In this document: piece by piece, positions 1 to 5,476 of the stretch
Numbering within the stretch: position 1 is the first letter of the stretch
Layout of the letters: every line of letters begins with the position of its first letter
Assembly (NCBI GenBank): GCA_050692985.1
Contig: JBOGVZ010000081.1
Span: forward strand, 1 to 8,288
Reading direction: 5' to 3'
Length of the DNA stretch: 8,288 nt
DNA from: JBOGVZ01 sp050692985
GTDB taxonomy: Bacteria > Actinomycetota > UBA4738 > CALAEC01
Position numbers and translations under genes: made by a program
The notes under the pieces: model-generated
What the model saw: the letters and a program-made list of their open reading frames with translations, nothing else
What the model was told of the DNA's origin: nothing
Databases searched by the model: none

Positions 1-11
1 AGTGATCCTGC

Positions 12-64
12 GCACGTAGGCTCCTCTCGACGCTTTGCGGCTGTTCGGGAGTGAGCCTACGTGC
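12..64. repeat. 12-bp perfect inverted repeat with 29-nt spacer
   Basis: The arms GCACGTAGGCTC (12-23) and GAGCCTACGTGC (53-64) are exact reverse complements, separated by 29 nt. It lies about 80 bp upstream of the first promoter. As RNA it would form a stem with a large loop. No T-run follows, only a pyrimidine-rich stretch (65-82). It may be the terminator of a gene left of the window or a binding site for a regulator; the sequence does not decide. Confidence 0.6.
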
Positions 65-142
65 CTTCTTCATCTGTTCCTCGGAAGCTGGGTTCTCTCG
101 GTGCTGCCTTCCAGCCGACGCTACCGGTTTCGGCCCGGCGGG

Positions 143-171
143 TTGACTCGTGCCCCTCGGGCCCCTACACT
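143..171 (+). promoter_or_regulatory. Sigma-A-type promoter of the LAVTG surface protein gene
   Basis: TTGACT (143-148) and TACACT (166-171) are separated by exactly 17 bp, close to the vegetative consensus of high-GC Gram-positives. Transcription should start near 178 and give a leader of about 67 nt before the GTG at 245. This placement argues against any start of the downstream ORF before about 178. Confidence 0.7.
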
Positions 172-244
172 TGCCGAGATCTGCGACTGGGCAGGCAACT
201 CTGACGTACGTGGATATTCGGGAACGAGAGAGGGGAGGCAGGCC

Positions 245-724
245 GTGAAGAGGATCTCCGTGGCCCTGGTTGCATTGGGGGCTCTGCTGCTTGTGGCCGG
301 GCCCGCCCCGGCACAGGAGCCGACACCGGACTACCCGATCGGCGCGGCCCAGATCTCCCTGTCCGACCTCTCGGCCGCCTGTCCCGGGGGCACCACCACG
401 ATCTCCGGCGAGAACTTCCTCCCCGGCGTCCCGGTCAGCATCCAGTTCGACGGTGAGGAGATCGCCTCCGTCACACCGGGTGACGACGGCACGCTCTCCG
501 TGACGATCACGCTGCCGGAGGCCGCGGGGGGGACGCACACGATCACGGCCGTCCAGCCGGGATCGGACCCCGCCTCGGCCACGATCACCTGTGTGGTCGC
601 GGCCCCGGGCCTGGCCGTGACCGGTGGGAACGTCCAGGTGTGGATGCTCCTGGTGGCCGGACTCGTGGTGGTCGGTGGGGTGGCCCTGGTGGCCGGGCGG
701 CGCCGGGCCCGCCGGTCCGCCTAG
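245..724 (+). CDS. Secreted Ig-like protein with LAVTG sortase sorting signal
   Basis: A 159-residue precursor likely to be exported and covalently anchored to the cell wall. Residues 1-23 form a signal peptide: KR, a hydrophobic core, then a PAPA/Q cleavage site. Residues about 36-117 look like one IPT/Ig-like beta-sandwich (a GTTTISGENFLPGVPV segment, then a D-G-T-L-S strand), with Cys46 and Cys116 placed to form a disulfide. The C-terminus has the tripartite sorting signal: LAVTG at 123-127, a hydrophobic helix at about 131-150, then RRRARR. LAxTG is the motif recognised by class E sortases, and such an enzyme is the next gene. The GTG start at 245 is chosen because AGGGGAGG lies 6 nt upstream and the signal peptide begins there. 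The same frame is open from 35, but that extension precedes the promoter and does not look like protein. The ligand or role is unknown. Confidence 0.88.
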   Translation: MKRISVALVALGALLLVAGPAPAQEPTPDYPIGAAQISLSDLSAACPGGTTTISGENFLPGVPVSIQFDGEEIASVTPGDDGTLSVTITLPEAAGGTHTITAVQPGSDPASATITCVVAAPGLAVTGGNVQVWMLLVAGLVVVGGVALVAGRRRARRSA

Positions 725-749
725 CTTCGGGCTCGCGCGCTCCGGACTT

Positions 750-781
750 CTCGAACCAACCGCGTTGGCGGTTGGTTCGAG
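750..781 (+). terminator. 14-bp perfect hairpin between surface protein and sortase
   Basis: CTCGAACCAACCGC (750-763) pairs perfectly with GCGGTTGGTTCGAG (768-781) around a GTTG loop. It starts 25 bp after the stop of the LAVTG gene and ends 9 bp before the sortase promoter. There is no U-tract, as is common for actinobacterial intrinsic terminators. It probably separates the two transcription units. Confidence 0.7.
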
Positions 782-790
782 CATGTTCGG

Positions 791-819
791 TTGACCCCTT
801 CGGCGACCGGCCCTAGACT
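791..819 (+). promoter_or_regulatory. Sigma-A-type promoter of the sortase gene
   Basis: TTGACC (791-796) and TAGACT (814-819) are spaced 17 bp. Predicted transcription start is about 826, leaving a leader of about 40 nt before the ATG at 867. The sortase therefore appears to be expressed separately from its presumed substrate, after the hairpin at 750-781. Confidence 0.7.
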
Positions 820-866
820 GGCTTCGTGCGGGGGCGCGCCGAACGGGTGCGGCCCCGCGTCTTTCC

Positions 867-1715
867 ATGGCCACCAGGACCGAGCCTCGCTCCGGAGCCG
901 CTCTCCCCGAGGGAGAGCCACCCCGTCGGTCACCCGACCGCCGGCGGGGACGGGTGCTGCGGTTCTTCGGCACTACCTTCCTGGCGGCGGCGTTCGTGCT
1001 GGCCACCTACCTGGTGTGGGTGCTGTGGGGTACGGGGCTCTACACGGTGGGAGCCCAGCACGACCTCCGCACCGATCTCCAGGAACAGGCGTCCGGCGCG
1101 CGTCCGGGACGCGTCCTCAGGGGTGACGCGTACGCGGTGTTGCGGATCCCGGCCATCGGGGTCAACGCCGCGGTGGTCCAGGGCACCGACGTGGAGAGCC
1201 TCAAGAAGGGACCGGGCCACTACCTGAAGACGGGGAACCCGTGGAACCGGCGCGGCACGGTGGGGATCGCCGGCCACCGGACCACGTACGGGGCCTGGTT
1301 CTGGTCGCTGGAAGAGCTGCGCCGGGGCGACCGGATCCGGCTGATCACGGCCCGGGGAACCTTCGACTACGAGGTGGACCGGCTGCGGATCGTGGCTCCC
1401 ACGGCGCACGAGGTCCTGGACTTCACCCCCAAGCCCACCCTGGTCCTCACCACCTGCAATCCGCGCTTCTCGGCGGCCCAGCGACTGGTGGCATTCGCCC
1501 ACCGGGTCGAGGTCGAGGGCGGTCGGTCCGAGCCGGACCTGGCCGAAGGGGGCCTGTTCGGGGAGGGCCCGGCGGTGCTGAGCACCCCCGAGGGGCCGAC
1601 CATGCTGGTGGCCGTGGTGGGCGCCGGGGGCGCCCTGGTGGCCCTCCTGCTGGGCACCGGCACGGCGATCCGTCGCCGCCGGGAGCGCCGATCCGGCTAC
1701 GAACCCGTCAGGTAG
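867..1715 (+). CDS. Class E-type sortase (membrane transpeptidase)
   Basis: Sortases cut a sorting motif through an active-site Cys and transfer the protein to a cell-wall nucleophile outside the membrane. The 282-residue product has a charged N-terminus, a membrane helix at about 33-54, the sortase beta-barrel at about 85-216, and a second hydrophobic helix at about 246-268 followed by an Arg-rich tail. Catalytic residues are visible: His137 in GIAGHRTT, Cys197 in TLVLTTCNP and Arg206 downstream. The architecture and the adjacent LAVTG substrate fit class E, the housekeeping class of high-GC actinobacteria. The C-terminal helix is an extra not required by the basic fold. No good ribosome binding site precedes the ATG at 867; GTG at 954 (residue 30), behind a GCGGGGACGG stretch, is an alternative that keeps the first helix. 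The last 19 bp overlap the end of the convergent APS kinase gene. Confidence 0.92.
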   Translation: MATRTEPRSGAALPEGEPPRRSPDRRRGRVLRFFGTTFLAAAFVLATYLVWVLWGTGLYTVGAQHDLRTDLQEQASGARPGRVLRGDAYAVLRIPAIGVNAAVVQGTDVESLKKGPGHYLKTGNPWNRRGTVGIAGHRTTYGAWFWSLEELRRGDRIRLITARGTFDYEVDRLRIVAPTAHEVLDFTPKPTLVLTTCNPRFSAAQRLVAFAHRVEVEGGRSEPDLAEGGLFGEGPAVLSTPEGPTMLVAVVGAGGALVALLLGTGTAIRRRRERRSGYEPVR

Positions 1716-2284
1716 CCCAGCTCTTCCAGCTTGGCCACCAGGAGCTCGGTGCACTCCTGCGGGCTGAGGCGGTCGGTCTCCACCACGAGCTCGGGGGCCT
1801 CGGGGGGCTCGTACGGATCGTCGACGCCCGTGAACCCGGTGATCTCCCCCCGCATGGCGGCCTCGTACAGGCCCTTCACGTCCCGGCGGGCGCACTCTTC
1901 CACCGGGCAGCTCACGAAGACCTCGACGAACCGGGGGACCCGGGCCCGTACCCGGTCCCGGGCTTCCCGGTAGGGGGAGATCGCGGACACGATCACCGCT
2001 GCCCCGTGGTAGGTGAGGCGCTCGGCCACCCAGCCGATCCGCAGGATGTTCGTGTCCCGGTCCTCCTTGGAGAACCCCAGCCCCTTGGACAGGTTCAGCC
2101 GGACCACGTCGCCGTCGAGCAGCTCCCACCGAACCCCCCGGCGATCGAGCTCGGTGGCCAGCAGCTCGGCGATCGTCGATTTCCCGGCCCCGGACAGCCC
2201 GGTCAGCCACACGGTGAACCCGCGCTCGGACGGGGCGGGGCCGAAGTGCTTCGAGGTGGTCACCCAGGCGCCGGTGTCGGTCAC
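1697..2284 (-). CDS. cysC: Adenylylsulfate (APS) kinase
   Basis: This cytoplasmic enzyme phosphorylates adenosine 5'-phosphosulfate at the 3' position with ATP to make PAPS, the sulfate donor for sulfotransferases and for sulfate reduction. The 195-residue product is of normal length for a single-domain APS kinase. It shows the Walker A loop GLSGAGKST (29-37), DGDVVR (57-62) followed by LGFSKEDR, ISPYR (102-106) containing the serine equivalent to the family's phosphoserine site, and KGLYEAAMRGEITGFTGVDD (137-156) of the substrate lid. The GTG start overlaps the stop of the upstream phosphohydrolase as GTGA, with AGGGGAGGAG about 7 nt upstream, so translation is probably coupled. No ATP sulfurylase gene lies in the window, so APS must come from elsewhere. 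Its 3' end overlaps the convergent sortase gene by 19 bp. Confidence 0.95.
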   Translation of the reverse strand: MTDTGAWVTTSKHFGPAPSERGFTVWLTGLSGAGKSTIAELLATELDRRGVRWELLDGDVVRLNLSKGLGFSKEDRDTNILRIGWVAERLTYHGAAVIVSAISPYREARDRVRARVPRFVEVFVSCPVEECARRDVKGLYEAAMRGEITGFTGVDDPYEPPEAPELVVETDRLSPQECTELLVAKLEELGYLTGS

Positions 2285-3666
2285 AGCAGGCTCCTCCCCT
2301 GCACGCCTTCCGGCTCGGGAAGGCCGTAGAGCTTCATGAGCGTGGGCCCCACGTCGATCAGGCGAAGCCCCGCGGTCTCCCCCACGGGCTGGCCCTCCAG
2401 CCCGGACAGGGCGAACACCCCCTGCTTGTCGTGGTTGGCCCCGTCGGGGCCGATGTCGTTCTCCTCGGTGAACACCTCGCCGAAGCCGACGGTCCCCACC
2501 GAGCGCCACTCCAGGTCGCCGAAGTACACGATGAGGTCGGGGGCCACTCCCCGGACCTCGGGGTAGGCCTGCTCCGGCCGGATCACCCGGGTGCCCAGGG
2601 GGCTGCCGTCCGGACCCTTCATCTCCTCCAGCTTGCCGGCGATCTCATCGCGCACCCGCTCGTACCGGTCTGGCTCCAGGATGCCCCGGGGCTCACGGCC
2701 CTTCACATTCAGGAACAGCCGCCCGTAGTACCCGCCGTCTCCCCAGGCGGTGGTCTTCGACCAGTCGATGGGGACCTGGCCGATCGGCGTGGGTCCCTCG
2801 ACCGAGCCCTCCAGCACCAGGTACCCCTCCCGGATCAGCCAGTCGTTGAAGCACACGCCGCCGACCATGGCCCGGGCCCCGTGGTCCGACATCAGGATCG
2901 TCACGGCGTCGTCCGGGAGCGCCTCCAGGAGCGAGCCCACCTCCCGGTCGAGCATGCGGTAGTAGTCCCGGAACGCGGTCTCGAAGCGGTTGCCGGCCAC
3001 GTACTTCGGGTGCGCGGGGTCGCAGTGGTGCCAGAACACGTGGTGGAGGCGGTCCATACCCATCTCCACCAGCATGAAGAGGTCCCAGGGCTTGTTCCGG
3101 ACCAGCCGCCGGGCCACCCGGAACCGCCGTTCGGTCATGGCGTGGACCCGCTCCAGCACGTAGTCCTCGCCCTGCTCCCGGAAGTTGGGGATGTCGAAGA
3201 TGTACTCTCCGACCTCCTCCTCCACCTCGGAGGCCAGCTCCTTCGGCCAGGTGTAGGAGCCGGCCGAGGGCGGCGTCAGGAAGCACGACACCCGCCACCC
3301 CTCCACCGGCTTGACCGGGTATGCGGGCGGGACGCCGATCAGCAGGGACTTCTTGCCGGCCTCACCCAGGAGGTCCCACACGGCGGGCTCCCGGACGGCC
3401 CCCGAGGTGGCGATCGTCAGGCCCTCGTAGCTGGTGTCCTTGCGGTTGCGGAACCCATAGATCCCGAGCTGCCCGGGGGTCTTCCCGGTCATGGCGCACG
3501 CCCACGCGGGCACCGTGATGGGCGGCGTGATGCTCTCGAGCTGGCCTCGCAGGCTCCGCCCCAGCAGGGCCTGGATGTTGGGGACCTCCCCCGCCAGCCG
3601 GTCGAACAGCAGGGCCGGCGTGGCGCAGTCCAGTCCGATGACGGCGATCCTCGGTCCTTCGGTCAT
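2281..3666 (-). CDS. Alkaline phosphatase superfamily phosphohydrolase (COG3379-like)
   Basis: A 461-residue metal-dependent phosphohydrolase or phosphodiesterase of the type I phosphodiesterase/nucleotide pyrophosphatase group. Candidate metal ligands of the superfamily appear in order: Asp13 in VIGLDCATP, Asp205 and His209 in MGMDRLHH, Asp261-His262 in MSDHGA, and His412 in NHDKQG. Thr51 in PPITVPAWACAMTGK aligns by position with the nucleophilic Thr of nucleotide pyrophosphatases. There is no signal peptide, so it is probably cytoplasmic. The ATG at 3666 is chosen because GGAAGG lies about 7 nt upstream and the fold begins at once. The frame stays open to 3927, but that extension runs through the divergent promoter region. 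It is the first gene of an operon with cysC, overlapping it by 4 bp. The substrate is unknown; a sulfonucleotide or nucleotide phosphate is suggested only by the neighbour. Confidence 0.88.
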   Translation of the reverse strand: MTEGPRIAVIGLDCATPALLFDRLAGEVPNIQALLGRSLRGQLESITPPITVPAWACAMTGKTPGQLGIYGFRNRKDTSYEGLTIATSGAVREPAVWDLLGEAGKKSLLIGVPPAYPVKPVEGWRVSCFLTPPSAGSYTWPKELASEVEEEVGEYIFDIPNFREQGEDYVLERVHAMTERRFRVARRLVRNKPWDLFMLVEMGMDRLHHVFWHHCDPAHPKYVAGNRFETAFRDYYRMLDREVGSLLEALPDDAVTILMSDHGARAMVGGVCFNDWLIREGYLVLEGSVEGPTPIGQVPIDWSKTTAWGDGGYYGRLFLNVKGREPRGILEPDRYERVRDEIAGKLEEMKGPDGSPLGTRVIRPEQAYPEVRGVAPDLIVYFGDLEWRSVGTVGFGEVFTEENDIGPDGANHDKQGVFALSGLEGQPVGETAGLRLIDVGPTLMKLYGLPEPEGVQGRSLL

Positions 3667-3740
3667 GCGTGCGCCTTCCTCTGACGGTCTTTCCGGGGTG
3701 CCGAGCGCCGTCCCTGCCTCCGGCGCTCCAAGACCCGGAC

Positions 3741-3746
3741 ATTCTA
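3741..3746 (-). promoter_or_regulatory. Candidate -10 element for the phosphohydrolase-cysC operon
   Basis: Read on the minus strand, 3746-3741 is TAGAAT, a good -10 hexamer 75 bp before the ATG at 3666. The bases 17-18 bp upstream (CGGTGG or CCGGTG) are a poor -35, so an activator or another sigma factor may be involved, or the match may be chance. Confidence 0.4.
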
Positions 3747-3792
3747 GCGGGTCGCCGCCCCACCCACCGGCCGCCTTATTCCCGTGGGCCCG

Positions 3793-3798
3793 TAGAAT
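3793..3798 (+). promoter_or_regulatory. Candidate -10 element for the leader ORF and DUF3179 gene
   Basis: TAGAAT at 3793-3798 would place the transcription start near 3805. There is no recognisable -35 at 16-18 bp upstream (GCCGCC or similar). It mirrors the minus-strand TAGAAT at 3741-3746, giving a divergent pair with the -10 boxes 46 bp apart. Confidence 0.4.
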
Positions 3799-3807
3799 GG
3801 GCGGCCT

Positions 3808-3823
3808 GCGCTGGCACCAGCGC
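3808..3823 (+). promoter_or_regulatory. Palindrome at the predicted transcription start (operator-like or leader hairpin)
   Basis: GCGCTGG (3808-3814) and CCAGCGC (3817-3823) are exact inverted repeats with a 2-bp centre. They begin about 3 bp after the predicted start of transcription for the DUF3179 unit. A second, weaker stem, CCGGG/CCCGG (3825-3829 with 3836-3840), follows at once. Both precede the strong ribosome binding site at 3847-3857. A DNA-binding dimer site or RNA structure in the leader are both possible. Confidence 0.4.
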
Positions 3824-3865
3824 TCCGGGTTTCGCCCCGGGCCCAGGAGGGAAAGGAGCCGAATC

Positions 3866-3952
3866 GTGAGACGGCCAAGCACCCGCCGGGCCCGTATCAG
3901 GACCCGCGAAGCCGACGGCGGCGGCACCGAGCAGGCCGGCCGCCGTGGCTAG
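3866..3952 (+). CDS. Possible 28-codon Arg-rich leader ORF upstream of DUF3179 gene
   Basis: GTG at 3866 opens a 28-codon frame ending in TAG at 3950-3952. It is preceded by the best ribosome binding site in this region, GGAGGGAAAGGAG (3847-3857 and flanks), about 8 nt away. The product starts MRRPSTRRARIRTR and ends EQAGRRG; it resembles no family I know. Its stop lies 5 bp inside the GTG start of the DUF3179 gene (3945), which has no ribosome binding site of its own, so ribosomes finishing this ORF could reinitiate there. Alternatively, it is not a functional peptide, or a one-base error has split a longer N-terminus off the DUF3179 protein. Expression is unproven. Confidence 0.45.
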   Translation: MRRPSTRRARIRTREADGGGTEQAGRRG

Positions 3953-5045
3953 CAGACCCCCGCCGGAGCGGACTCCACGTCGCAAGGCGATCCGCACACG
4001 CCTGCGTCGCCTCCGGGACCCCGAGTGGATCCGCCAGAAGCTGGGCCCAAGGTTCGTGGACACGTACCGGGGCGCGAAGCTCGCGGTCGCGTACGCCTGG
4101 AACCCCGATCCACCCCTGGCGGTAGATCCTCCGATGGTCCCCGCCCAGGAGGCCCACGGCCTCTCCGACGACGAGGTGGTCCTGGGCTTCGTGGAAGGTG
4201 GGGAGGCCCGGGCCTATCCGTGGGGCTTCGTGCCCCACGTCGTCAACGACACCGTGGCCGGCAGGGCGGTTGCCGTGGTGCTGTGCCCCATGTGCAGCTC
4301 CGGGACGGCCTTCGACCGCACGGTCGATGGAAGGCCCCTGACCTTCCAGGCCCAGGTGGACAGGACGAGAGGCCTGGTTCGCCCCCGCCGGGGGGAGCGC
4401 CGGTACGTCTACAACGGCACCGCCGCCATCCAGGACCGGGAGACCGGCAGCGTGTGGTCGCCGTTCCTGGCCCTGGCGTTCCGCGGCTCCCTCAAGGGCC
4501 GGACGCTCCAGCCCCTCCCACTGTGGCAGATGGAATGGCGAGCGTGGCGGGATCTGCATCCGGACACCTGGGCCCTGGACGTGAACGGCATGCCACGCGT
4601 CAGGAAGCTGGGGATCGAGCACGAGCACATAGACGATGCGTTCCGGTCCACGGTGTCCAGGTGGGACGAGCGGCTCCCCCACAACGCACTGGTCCTGGGA
4701 GTGGTCACCCCCGGGGGCCAACGGGCCTACCGGGTCGAAGACCTGGTCGCCGGGAGCGGCGTGGTGAACGACGAGGTGGAGGGGACGCCCGTGGTGATCC
4801 TGTCCCACCCGGCCAGGGGGAACTACGGGGCGGCGGCGTTCTCCCGGGAGACCGGCGGGCGGGTCCTAACGTTCGATCCCACGCCGGGCGGCGCCGTGGA
4901 TCGGGAGACCGGCTCCCGGTGGACCCTGGAGGGCCGGGCGGTGGAGGGGCCCCTGGCCGGGACCCAGCTCGAGTTCGCGGCCTCCCACGTGGGCATGTGG
5001 TACGTGTGGGCCGCACACTTCCCCGACCTTCATATCGCCACCTGA
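3945..5045 (+). CDS. DUF3179 domain-containing protein (two related halves)
   Basis: A 366-residue protein of unknown biochemical function. The N-terminus (1-45) is basic, without a clear signal peptide or membrane helix, so it may be cytoplasmic. Residues about 75-215 carry DUF3179 hallmarks: GEARAYPWGF, HVVNDTVAGRAVAVVLCPMC with Cys114 and Cys117, FDRTVDG, YNGTAAIQDRETGSVWS, GRTLQPLPLW and HPDTW. Residues about 247-364 repeat the plan: GQRAYRVEDL, GVVNDEVEGTPVVILS, FSRETGGRVLTF, VDRETGSRWTLEGRAVEG and a final FWxAWAAxHP-like MWYVWAAHFP. Only the first half has the CPMC cysteine pair. The GTG at 3945 is supported by overlap with the upstream leader ORF stop; it lacks its own ribosome binding site. 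It faces the acyl carrier protein gene convergently across a 24-bp gap. Confidence 0.85.
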   Translation: MASRPPPERTPRRKAIRTRLRRLRDPEWIRQKLGPRFVDTYRGAKLAVAYAWNPDPPLAVDPPMVPAQEAHGLSDDEVVLGFVEGGEARAYPWGFVPHVVNDTVAGRAVAVVLCPMCSSGTAFDRTVDGRPLTFQAQVDRTRGLVRPRRGERRYVYNGTAAIQDRETGSVWSPFLALAFRGSLKGRTLQPLPLWQMEWRAWRDLHPDTWALDVNGMPRVRKLGIEHEHIDDAFRSTVSRWDERLPHNALVLGVVTPGGQRAYRVEDLVAGSGVVNDEVEGTPVVILSHPARGNYGAAAFSRETGGRVLTFDPTPGGAVDRETGSRWTLEGRAVEGPLAGTQLEFAASHVGMWYVWAAHFPDLHIAT

Positions 5046-5069
5046 GGCGACGATCGGGGTCTCCGGCGA

Positions 5070-5318
5070 TCAGCCGGCCTTGGTGCGCTCCACCAGCTGG
5101 GCGATGTCCTTCACCGTGCGGAAGTTCTCCTCGGTGATGTCCACGTCGTCGATCTGGACCTCGAACTCCTCCTCCAGGAAGGCCACCAGCCGCATCAGCG
5201 CCATGGAGTCGATCATCCCGTCCAGCAGCGGCGAGTCGTCGGCCAGCCGCGCGGCGCCGTTCTCCTCGAACAGGATCTCCTCGGTGACGAACTCCCGGAT
5301 CCGCTTCGTCGTGTCCAC
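5070..5318 (-). CDS. Stand-alone acyl carrier protein (phosphopantetheine-binding)
   Basis: An 82-residue acidic carrier protein whose Ser38, in LLDGMIDSMALMRL, is the likely 4'-phosphopantetheine attachment site (D-S-M in place of the common D-S-L). The four-helix carrier pattern is complete: helix 1 at about 5-19, the loop to Ser38, helix 2 at about 38-51 (VAFLEEEFEV), the IDDVDITEENF turn, and helix 4 at TVKDIAQLVE. It resembles carriers that work with AMP-forming acyl or aminoacyl ligases in dedicated pathways more than the fatty-acid-synthase AcpP, but that is a judgement by eye. GTG at 5318 is chosen for the GAAGGAG just upstream. No ligase, ketosynthase or phosphopantetheinyl transferase gene lies in the window, so its acyl substrate and partner are unknown. 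It follows groEL in the same direction, but strong hairpins separate the two. Confidence 0.9.
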   Translation of the reverse strand: MDTTKRIREFVTEEILFEENGAARLADDSPLLDGMIDSMALMRLVAFLEEEFEVQIDDVDITEENFRTVKDIAQLVERTKAG

Positions 5319-5359
5319 TTCGTCTCCTTCGCCGTTGGTCCCACGTTGGCGTTCGAGCG

Positions 5360-5388
5360 ATGATACAGGGCCTTCGGGGTGCCCGGAA
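5360..5388 (-). promoter_or_regulatory. Candidate promoter of the acyl carrier protein gene
   Basis: On the minus strand, TTCCGG (5388-5383) and TATCAT (5365-5360) are 17 bp apart. This would start transcription near 5353 and give a leader of about 35 nt. The -10 is fair and the -35 is weak. An own promoter is expected because the groEL hairpins lie just upstream. Confidence 0.35.
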
Positions 5389-5422
5389 CCCCCTGGCGGG
5401 GGCGATCGCGACCGGAACGGCA

Positions 5423-5476
5423 GAGGGGCTCCCCCCGCGGGGAAGCCCCTCCGGGCCCGGGTCCCCGGCCGGGGAC
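5423..5476 (-). terminator. Tandem hairpins downstream of groEL
   Basis: Directly after the groEL stop (5477-5479) is a perfect 16-bp palindrome, GTCCCCGGCCGGGGAC (5461-5476). Next is a longer stem: GAGGGGCT (5423-5430) pairs with AGCCCCTC (5444-5451), extended after one mismatch by CCCC/GGGG (5432-5435 with 5439-5442) around a 3-nt loop. No U-tract follows. The position fits termination of the groES-groEL transcript before the acyl carrier protein gene. Confidence 0.7.

Noticed and set aside
35..244. 70-codon N-terminal extension of the LAVTG protein from an ATG at 35
   Set aside because: A good promoter lies at 143-171 inside it, and the GTG at 245 has a strong ribosome binding site and begins a typical signal peptide. 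The extension has no protein-like character.
826..1227. Leaderless GTG ORF of 133 codons starting at the predicted sortase transcription start
   Set aside because: The GTG falls at +1 by position, but the frame is out of register with the sortase and its product is a Pro/Arg/Ser-rich shadow translation.
930..2210. 426-codon minus-strand frame opposite the sortase and across cysC
   Set aside because: It is open only because of the high G+C composition. Its product is Gly/Arg/Pro-rich without motifs, and both covered genes are well supported.
2431..3684. 417-codon plus-strand frame opposite the phosphohydrolase
   Set aside because: Low-complexity Leu/Gly/His/Pro translation typical of the antisense of a high-GC gene; no ribosome binding site or domain.
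3667..3927. 87-codon upstream extension of the phosphohydrolase
   Set aside because: It runs through the divergent promoter region and the neighbouring leader ORF. The ATG at 3666 has a good ribosome binding site and begins the fold directly.
4025..5137. 370-codon alternative plus-strand frame within the DUF3179 gene
   Set aside because: Gly/Pro/Arg-rich shadow frame; the DUF3179 motifs are all in the frame starting at 3945.
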